Positions 53,180 through 59,116 of a stretch of 59,116 bases of DNA are shown here, piece after piece; position 1 is the first letter of the stretch, and each line of letters begins with the position of its first letter. Made by a program: the position numbers and the translations under genes. Origin of the DNA: Deltaproteobacteria bacterium. GTDB lineage: Bacteria > Myxococcota_A > Polyangia > JAAYKL01. Where the stretch lies: NCBI GenBank assembly GCA_016935665.1, contig JAFGQN010000130.1:1-59116 (forward strand), read 5' to 3'. The notes below the pieces were generated by a model, which ran no database searches, was not told where the DNA came from, and worked only from the letters and a program-made list of their open reading frames with translations.

Positions 53180-54640
53180 ATGGATGAGCAACAGAGTATT
53201 AAGAAAGGACTTTTTTGGATGGGCATTGCCAGCGCGGTGTCCAAACTGGTGGATTTGTCCAGCCTCTTTGTAACCCTTGTTTTTATTACCAAAGAAGAGC
53301 TGGGCCTGGCGACTTTGGCGTGGTCTTTTGCAGTGTTGCTTGAAGCGTTTAACGGTCTGGGGACCGCCACCGCCATTGTTCAGGCGCCGGAAATATCAAA
53401 AAAGCAGCTGGACAGTCTGTTTTGGTACATCATGGCCATTGCCACAGTCATGTTCAGCGTGGTGCTGATGAGCAGCCCCTGGCTGTCAGACTTTTACAAC
53501 GATTCAAACCTGCGGTATCTGATGATTGTGCCGGCGGTAAAGCTGTTTTGCGTGGGCGGTTCATTAATTCCATTGCAGCTTTTAAATCGAGAGCTGCGAT
53601 ACCGGGAAATCAGCACAATCCGCATGGTGGCCACATTTCTTTCTGCCGTGGTGTCCATTGTGCTGGTTAGCAGCGGGTACGGCGCGTGGGCCATTGTCAT
53701 TGCCCACAGCTCGTTTGGCGTATTTCAGCTGATAGGTGTATATATCGTTAAACCGTTTTTGCCCTCGTTTACCTTTTCGTTTTCCGAGATTAAAAGTCTG
53801 GTGGTCTTTGGCGCCAAAGCGGCGCTCTCCGGTGTTATTTATCACTTTTACCGAAATATGGATTATTTGATTATTGGCCGCTTTCTGGGCAAGGAGGCGC
53901 TGGGGATTTACAAGGTCGCATTTGACTTGTCCATGAAGACCGCCGAGGAAGTCTCAAATATCATCAACCGAACAGCCTTTCCGGTATTTAGCCGGCTGGC
54001 AGGTGAACCGGAGCGACTCTCCCGTATTTTTGTGTGGACGTCCAGGAATCTTGCATTACTGCTGATGCCCGTTGCCGTGGGCCTGTTCTTTTGTGCGGAT
54101 GAGTTTCTCGCCATAATCAAAGACGGAAAATGGTCAGAGGCAGCGCTGAGCGTGCAAATACTGTGCTGGGCGGCGCTGCTCAGATGCCTGGCAATGGCAT
54201 TTCCCCATCTGTATCACGCCATTGGCAGACCGACTCTGGCTATTTATCAGTCATTGCTCAGTTGTGTTGCGCTCGCCGTTACGTTTTCCATTTCGCTGTA
54301 TTTTTGGGGCGACCAGTATGGCAGCGCGGCTGTATGCGGCGCCTGGCTGGCGAGTTACCCTGTGTTACTGATGCTGTTTTGGTGGTTCGCAAAGCTGCAT
54401 TTGCCGCTTTTGCTCTTGTCCTACCTGGGCGGACTAAAAGACAGCTTGCTTAGCGGAATCGCCATGTTTCTTCCCATGATGGCGGTTGATTTTTTACTTC
54501 CCAAGGACGCCGGCATCTGGGTTTCGCTGCTGTGTCTTTTGCCAACGGGCGCCATCGCATATATGGCATTTTTGCGCTTCAAACTCAAAATCACCCCTAA
54601 AAGCCTTTGGGCAAAACCCAAACAGACGGCCCTGAGCTGA
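53180..54640 (+). CDS. Wzx-type polysaccharide flippase (MOP exporter superfamily)
   Basis: Inner-membrane exporter of lipid-linked glycan repeat units. 486 residues with about 12-14 hydrophobic helices. Family landmarks: KKGLFWMGIASAVSKLVDLSSLFVTLVFITKEELGLATLAWSF near the start and FYRNMDYLIIGRFLGKEALGIYKVAF in the middle (DxLIIGRFLG... is the characteristic segment). ATG at 53180 lacks a strong ribosome site (AGGC nearby). It opens a run of surface-polysaccharide genes. The substrate is unknown. Confidence 0.88.
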   Translation: MDEQQSIKKGLFWMGIASAVSKLVDLSSLFVTLVFITKEELGLATLAWSFAVLLEAFNGLGTATAIVQAPEISKKQLDSLFWYIMAIATVMFSVVLMSSPWLSDFYNDSNLRYLMIVPAVKLFCVGGSLIPLQLLNRELRYREISTIRMVATFLSAVVSIVLVSSGYGAWAIVIAHSSFGVFQLIGVYIVKPFLPSFTFSFSEIKSLVVFGAKAALSGVIYHFYRNMDYLIIGRFLGKEALGIYKVAFDLSMKTAEEVSNIINRTAFPVFSRLAGEPERLSRIFVWTSRNLALLLMPVAVGLFFCADEFLAIIKDGKWSEAALSVQILCWAALLRCLAMAFPHLYHAIGRPTLAIYQSLLSCVALAVTFSISLYFWGDQYGSAAVCGAWLASYPVLLMLFWWFAKLHLPLLLLSYLGGLKDSLLSGIAMFLPMMAVDFLLPKDAGIWVSLLCLLPTGAIAYMAFLRFKLKITPKSLWAKPKQTALS

Positions 54641-54865
54641 CAGATTGAAACTGCGAGAAGGGACGTCCATGGACGGTTGTTCGCGCGACTACTGTCTTCA
54701 TTCAATACAAAATAAACTCGTCTGTTGTATGTTGACGGCGAATCGTATACTTCTTCTGAAAATATAATTTCGGTGCAATATGCCGAGTAGCTTAGTGCGA
54801 CTGCTGGGATGTCGATTTTCGATGGAACAAGCGCGCGGTGCGTAAAATGAAGGGATATTCCGGTT

Positions 54866-55843
54866 ATGACAGAGGGTATACATACGAAAAGCGATAAATG
54901 TCGCATCTGCGGCCATGCTGATGGCAATGAAGAATTCATAGTTCGTGAGATGATGTTTGGTCTGCGCGAAGAATTTGTTTACTTTCAGTGCAGCGCATGC
55001 AGGTGCTTGCAGATTCGCGACATTCCCACCGATATGAACCCGTACTATCCGTCGAACTACTATTCTATAAATACAACATTGCCGAGTTACGGATCATTGC
55101 GAAAGGGCCTCTGCGCTATCGAATCGCGCGTTCGCCTTGGTGTAAGCAACAGGCTGTTTGGGAATCATACACGGAATCAGCGTATTTTCGACTGGATGCG
55201 CGGTACACACACTGGCCGTGACTGCGCCATCCTTGATGTGGGATGCGGAAGCGGGAAGCTTCTTTATGAACTGAGAAATTTCGGATTCCGCGATCTCACG
55301 GGCGCAGATCCATTTATTCCGGCATCGATACACCACGAAAACGGAATTATTATTCACAAAAGCGAGCTGTCCGAGCTCGATCGCAAGTTTGATCTGATCA
55401 TGATGCACCACGCCTTTGAGCATTTGCCAAATCCTGAAGCAACAATGCAGGATGTGGCCAGGTGCCTGAGGCCGGGCCGCATGTTGCTCCTGCGTATTCC
55501 AGTCATCGACCGCTATGCATGGCGACACTATGGGGTGAACTGGCTGGCGTTGGATGCACCGCGCCATTTTTATCTCCACAGCGAAGCCAGTATCGAAGCA
55601 TTGGCCGAAAGGACTGGCTTCAAAATAGAAAAAGTGGTGTACGACTCAGGCGCGCATCAGTTTTGGGGCAGTGAACAGTATGTGCGCGATATACCTCACC
55701 GTTCGGAACGGTCTTTCGAAAACAATCGTGACGCATCCATTTTTACCCGACGACAAATCAAAGAGTACGAAAAGCGCAGTCGCGAATTGAATGCCGCGCA
55801 AGATGGTGATTCCGCCTGTTTTTATTTGCGCAGATACAAATAG
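54866..55843 (+). CDS. Class I SAM-dependent methyltransferase with N-terminal zinc-ribbon-like motif
   Basis: 325 residues. N-terminus has CRICGHADG and, 30 residues on, CSACRCLQI, forming a four-cysteine zinc-ribbon-like unit found in some sugar or polysaccharide methyltransferases. SAM motif I is ILDVGCGSGKLLYEL (about 125-139), then MMHHAFEHLPNPEATM and RCLRPGRMLLLRIP. The C-terminal part includes HFYLHSEASIEALAERTGF. Gene context (flippase before, GT2 after) suggests modification of a surface glycan or lipid-linked sugar. Confidence 0.85.
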   Translation: MTEGIHTKSDKCRICGHADGNEEFIVREMMFGLREEFVYFQCSACRCLQIRDIPTDMNPYYPSNYYSINTTLPSYGSLRKGLCAIESRVRLGVSNRLFGNHTRNQRIFDWMRGTHTGRDCAILDVGCGSGKLLYELRNFGFRDLTGADPFIPASIHHENGIIIHKSELSELDRKFDLIMMHHAFEHLPNPEATMQDVARCLRPGRMLLLRIPVIDRYAWRHYGVNWLALDAPRHFYLHSEASIEALAERTGFKIEKVVYDSGAHQFWGSEQYVRDIPHRSERSFENNRDASIFTRRQIKEYEKRSRELNAAQDGDSACFYLRRYK

Positions 55844-55864
55844 CGAGCCCGGATTCTGATTGCG

Positions 55865-56905
55865 TCACCGGCGATGAAGGGGATGAACTGAAAAACGGGT
55901 GAATTCCAAAAGATACCATATGGGCCAGATGAGGATGGTACGTAGGCTTACGAATAACTTTTGCTCGAAGCGGGTGTAGCTCAGGGAATCCTTCCAAATC
56001 CACCGCAATGTACTGAACGCGGACACAATGGGGAACATTGGGTAAATCGCCAGCGACTTGAGTTTACGGTTTGGGATGACCAAATGGTGATAGTATCGAT
56101 GCCAGTTGGCAAAAGTACGTCGGACTCCGGCGAAACGAACGGCTGCCCCCCCGGGGATGTCTTTGCTTCGCAGTAATTTTATGCTGGGGTCAAATACCAG
56201 TCGCTCTTTGGGCCGCAATTGGTTTTGCAAAGGCAAACAGAGTGGATGTTCGTCATTTTCGGTGGAAACGCCCCAGCCCCCCACCACGCGATGGGCGACC
56301 GCGACACGGATGGAGCCGTTGGTGCCATGAACCCAGTTGACCGACTCCAGGCGCTCATCGAAGCGACAATATGCATGGGGATATCCAAAAAAGTTATATC
56401 GCAGACAGCGACGTCGCGCCTGAGAACGATTTTGGTAGCCACATTCTTCGTTGACCGAATAGACATGACGACCGGTGACTGCAACAACTGATGGATCCAG
56501 GTAGTTGCGGGCGTGGCCGGAAATCACCTGGTTCCCGATGGGTAAGTCGTCGTCATCAAAAGACAACAGAATTTCTTTTGTTGCGTGTTTAAGCGCCTCG
56601 TTTCGACATCCACCAAGCCCCAGAGGTTTACGATACAGCGCGCGGAGTCTGGAATCCTGAGCTGCCAGGCTGTCCAGAGGTGCGCGCTCGACCTCTGACC
56701 ATTCGCTCTGTTCCACCACCAGTATTTCGTAGTCAGGATGATCTTGATTGAGCAGCGCATCAACCAGTTTCAACATGCTTTCTTTCCGGTGATAAGATCG
56801 GACAAGAACGCTGACAGAGGGCAGCGGGCCGACTGGGGAACAGTTGGCGCCGGCGGACGAGGTACTGTTATTCAAGTTTGGTGGTTCCTGTGTTTGCTTA
56901 GTCAT
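55865..56905 (-). CDS. Family 2 glycosyltransferase
   Basis: 346 residues, GT-A fold. SVSVLVRSYHRKESMLKLVDALLNQDHPDYEILVVEQS is the nucleotide-sugar start, LGLGGCRNEALKHA follows, and LLSFDDDDLP holds the metal-binding DxD. A further segment HGTNGSIRVAVAHRVVGGW resembles the acceptor-side region. The C-terminal 80 residues have a basic/hydrophobic stretch that may touch the membrane. It is convergent with the methyltransferase (21 bases apart). Substrate unknown; likely surface polysaccharide. Confidence 0.88.
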   Translation of the reverse strand: MTKQTQEPPNLNNSTSSAGANCSPVGPLPSVSVLVRSYHRKESMLKLVDALLNQDHPDYEILVVEQSEWSEVERAPLDSLAAQDSRLRALYRKPLGLGGCRNEALKHATKEILLSFDDDDLPIGNQVISGHARNYLDPSVVAVTGRHVYSVNEECGYQNRSQARRRCLRYNFFGYPHAYCRFDERLESVNWVHGTNGSIRVAVAHRVVGGWGVSTENDEHPLCLPLQNQLRPKERLVFDPSIKLLRSKDIPGGAAVRFAGVRRTFANWHRYYHHLVIPNRKLKSLAIYPMFPIVSAFSTLRWIWKDSLSYTRFEQKLFVSLRTILIWPIWYLLEFTRFSVHPLHRR

Positions 56906-57260
56906 TTATTAAAAATAATTCGCCTTGTGAATGAAATGCTTCAAAACATGTTATTGCACAAATATGTGGTGACATACAGTGCCGAATACCTGCGGGGAAC
57001 TCCCGCAGACAAGCCGGTGGCTCTGTCGCATATAACAGTAACCGACTACATGTGTCACTTGCTATTTATCAGGCGGCTATTTCGCTGGAGATGACAAAGG
57101 TGCCCGTCTTTTAAGGTATTGATATGCTTTTCCCCTGGCTGACTTGCTGTACAAATCGCTTTATTGTGTTTTGTATGCCGAAGAAAACCCGAATATAAGC
57201 GGTATTCTTAAACAGACAAGGGTTGGGCCTTATTATACGTTCGGCTATCGGGCTATCGGG
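56906..57260. other. Intergenic region between GT2 and radical SAM genes
   Basis: 355 bases with no recognised gene. The open frames in it have poor coding character. Its right edge carries three copies of an octamer (listed separately). The GT2 promoter should lie in its left part on the minus strand; no clear -10/-35 was identified. Confidence 0.5.
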
Positions 57261-57267
57261 CTATCGG
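57244..57267. repeat. Triplicated octamer (GCTATCGG)x3 at a stop codon
   Basis: Three head-to-tail copies; the last supplies the TAG stop (57261-57263) of the radical SAM gene on the minus strand. Copy-number changes would alter only the 3' flank. Confidence 0.8.
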
Positions 57268-58193
57268 GGCGCCACCATGCCTCGCGGCTTATACTGTTGC
57301 CAATAGTTTCTTTTTTCAGTTTTGAATCTGAGGCGCCGGATAATCCCTGTCTTTTCGAACGACGGCGAACAGTAATTGCATATGTTGCACGGTGGAAAGT
57401 TTTTCCGGTTGCCACTTCGGTGGGCCTGTTTCACCAGCCGTGCCTGCAGATTATTGTAGATGTCGAGGACCGACTCGTTGCGAACGTCACCCCATGAATA
57501 TTCACCTTCCTGATCCATGCAGCACAGGGTGACCGTGCCCGATGCCAGTATGTCCACCCTGGTGATATTGGCGCAGGGAAAATTGGGAACCGGCAGCGCA
57601 CTGTTGATGTCGCCCTTGTAGTTGTACAAAGCGGCGATGAACGGAATGGCGTTTTTTTCGACGCAGAACTGATTGAACTTTTCCTGCTCTTCAAGGGGCG
57701 TGTCGTCGAGCCGGGTCATTCGGATGGTCAATTTTCGGGCAATGCGCTGCCTTTGGGGGTGATTGGAAAGATAGTCCAGATTGTCGAGGGTTTTTTCAAG
57801 GGACAACCCGGTTATCTTTTCGTAACGACCGGCATCCAGCGTGTTCAGGCTGATAAACAGATGGTCTACCCCAATGTCGGCGAGCGCATCCTGTTTTGCG
57901 GGCGTCAGTGCATATCCGTTTGTATACAAACGCAATTCAGTATTGGGGAGTCGTTTGCGGATATGTTCAAGACGCTCAAGCAAATTGGGATCGCACAATG
58001 GCTCTCCATTTAAAAACGGTTCGATAGCAGGCAACTGAAATTTGGTGCAGTCGTCTATAATTTTTTCGAAAAGATCCTGTGCCATCGTCTGCCGATTTCT
58101 CGCCAGACTGGAGTTGGGACAAAAACTGCATTTGGCGTTGCAGCGATTGGTTGTTTCGATTGACACAATTCGAGGAATTTCCGTCCTGGACAT
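57261..58193 (-). CDS. Radical SAM protein with SPASM-like C-terminus
   Basis: 310 residues from ATG at 58193, which has AAGGAGATCAAC before it; an upstream in-frame start would add 63 AT-rich codons without a ribosome site. Radical SAM cluster Cys18/22/25 (CNAKCSFC), with EPFLNGEPLCDP near the SAM site. The C-terminus has FPCANITRVDILASGTVTLCCMDQEGEYSWGDV and CNICNYC, a SPASM-type auxiliary-cluster pattern. Such proteins modify peptides, lipids or sugars. No peptide substrate gene is seen next to it; the polysaccharide context suggests a sugar or lipid substrate. Function unknown. Confidence 0.85.
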   Translation of the reverse strand: MSRTEIPRIVSIETTNRCNAKCSFCPNSSLARNRQTMAQDLFEKIIDDCTKFQLPAIEPFLNGEPLCDPNLLERLEHIRKRLPNTELRLYTNGYALTPAKQDALADIGVDHLFISLNTLDAGRYEKITGLSLEKTLDNLDYLSNHPQRQRIARKLTIRMTRLDDTPLEEQEKFNQFCVEKNAIPFIAALYNYKGDINSALPVPNFPCANITRVDILASGTVTLCCMDQEGEYSWGDVRNESVLDIYNNLQARLVKQAHRSGNRKNFPPCNICNYCSPSFEKTGIIRRLRFKTEKRNYWQQYKPRGMVAPR

Positions 58194-58833
58194 GTTGATC
58201 TCCTTCGTGTTTATAACATCCTTAGGCATAAGCCATTTGATCGTTACCTTCCATAAAGTATAATTGCCGATTTTTGGCATGTGATTGAACTCGTGCTTGT
58301 CAAAATAGCATTCATCAATACAAAAATATATCGGAAATTGTAATGGGGTGTAGATCTCAAACTGACGGTGAATTTTTGACATGAAAAGGTGGTGCCGCCT
58401 GGTGTAACTTGTTGAAATTTGGAAACGAAAAGCGACACAAGGAAATTAAACGCCCGGCCCCATGTTTCCGCCACTCTCGAAGGAACTGGTCGACCGACAG
58501 GGTGGTATAAAAGGGTCTCGGCCACAGGAGAAATAGAGAGGCTAATGTCAAAAATAACCATAAAGACACGACGGATGGCGGGCGCGATGAGCGCGAGGCT
58601 TCCGGAAATTGGAATGAAGCAGGTGGTGATGGCCGCGGGATGAAAAAGCTTTGCCGAAACCGAACGCCTGACCGAGGAGATGAGTTTGGCAATGATAAGA
58701 AAGCCTGGCATTCCAGGACGAATATCGGATACGACAATGCGAAACACGATGGTGATACTGTTGCCGGAATAATTTCGAATTTGTCTGTACCGGCAGATAA
58801 AGACTGCCTATAGGCGCAAGGCGCTTATGCCCG
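58194..58833. other. Stretch without a recognised gene
   Basis: About 640 bases. The minus strand has overlapping hydrophobic open frames (for example SGSLALIAPAIRRVFMVIFDISLSISPVAE around 58540-58620), but none has a clear start, ribosome site or family. It may be a decayed membrane-protein gene. No terminator or promoter was recognised. Confidence 0.4.
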
Positions 58834-59004
58834 ATGATTTTCCTTTCGGTGTGGCTGTTTCGCAGCGTTACCCAGCGCAGTGAGGAGAACAGACTCACTC
58901 CATGGAAAGACATTCTTCGCTGGGTATACAACACGCTGATTGCCGCGCGAGAAGATGACATAGCAGGTCTGCGGGAACGGAAGGCAATTACCACCGAAAT
59001 ATAA
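58834..59004 (+). CDS. Small ORF of unknown function
   Basis: 56 codons, beginning MIFLSVWLFRSVTQRS and containing LTPWKDILRWVYNTLIAARED, an amphipathic, amino-acid-balanced sequence that looks more coding than the other frames here. No ribosome site of note and no family recognised. It could be a remnant of a longer gene. Confidence 0.3.
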   Translation: MIFLSVWLFRSVTQRSEENRLTPWKDILRWVYNTLIAAREDDIAGLRERKAITTEI

Positions 59005-59116
59005 TTCGGGGCCGGGCGTTATTTTTCCAACCTTCCAGTTAATAAGACCCGCTTCGCGGATGAATACACCGATGGTTGCTATTAAATGTGCCTGGAGCTG
59101 CGCATTGGTCAGCCCC

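Noticed and set aside
54664-54675. Perfect 12-base palindrome CGTCCATGGACG after the flippase gene
   Set aside because: No T-run, no second copy and no promoter near it; short palindromes of this size are expected by chance.
58194-58382. Longer N-terminus for the radical SAM protein
   Set aside because: AAGGAG at proper distance marks ATG 58193, and the upstream 63 codons lack a ribosome site and family features.

Overview
The window comes from a Gram-negative bacterium, most likely of the delta-proteobacterial / Myxococcota side (Bradymonadales-like is my guess). The reasons are the many lipoproteins with lipobox signals followed by long Asp/Ser/Thr linkers, the ECF sigma plus FecR/TPR pairs, the dissimilatory-type aprBA-qmoABC genes, a sigma54 activator and the sulfotransferase. 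No tRNA, rRNA, insertion sequence, CRISPR array or phage gene was recognised. Taxonomy is inference; motifs, overlaps and promoter elements are read directly from the sequence.

Layout. 0-8.8 kb: a sulfotransferase, a secreted M14 carboxypeptidase overlapping a hybrid histidine kinase, a GlxA/AraC regulator divergent from an AhpD-like and an NAD(P)-binding protein, and a family 4 glycosyltransferase broken by one in-frame TAA. 8.8-15 kb: a 1900-residue NRPS-PKS hybrid (A-PCP-KS-AT-ACP-TE, predicted serine plus malonate) and an unassigned stretch with a small membrane ORF. 15-34.5 kb: a sulfur island. A five-gene sulfate uptake operon (sulfate-binding lipoprotein, CysT, CysW, CysA, SLC13 permease) is divergent from a sensor-less sigma54 activator. 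The activator is followed by a nine-gene operon: a QmoC-HdrC fusion, HdrB-like and HdrA-like proteins, AprB, AprA, QmoA, QmoB, QmoC and the APS kinase CysC. Well-formed -24/-12 promoters face both operons. 34.5-35.9 kb: two decayed genes. 36-52.1 kb: an apparent beta-1,3-glucan attack region with lipoproteins of GH128, fungal TOS1-like, GH16 and GH81 type. It lies among two copies of a module made of an exported outer-membrane-like protein, an ECF sigma factor, a FecR/zinc-finger/TPR anti-sigma protein and a lipoprotein. 52.2-59.1 kb: a gene of unknown function, then surface polysaccharide genes (Wzx-like flippase, methyltransferase, GT2, radical SAM/SPASM) and a poorly coding end.

How it fits together. 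Sulfate is imported by two systems. AprBA with QmoABC can exchange electrons between APS and quinone, and CysC can divert APS to PAPS, which the sulfotransferase could use. No sat gene is in the window, so the APS source lies elsewhere. The extra QmoC-HdrC/HdrB/HdrA set looks like a second quinone-linked thiol/disulfide electron path under the same sigma54 promoter. In the glucan region three operons (GH128+TOS1-like, GH81+GH16, and sigma-FecR) share the same element, GGGAAG-N19-AAYA, upstream. This suggests that the ECF sigma factor drives its own operon and the glucanases, a possible surface-signalling regulon for attacking fungal or algal walls.
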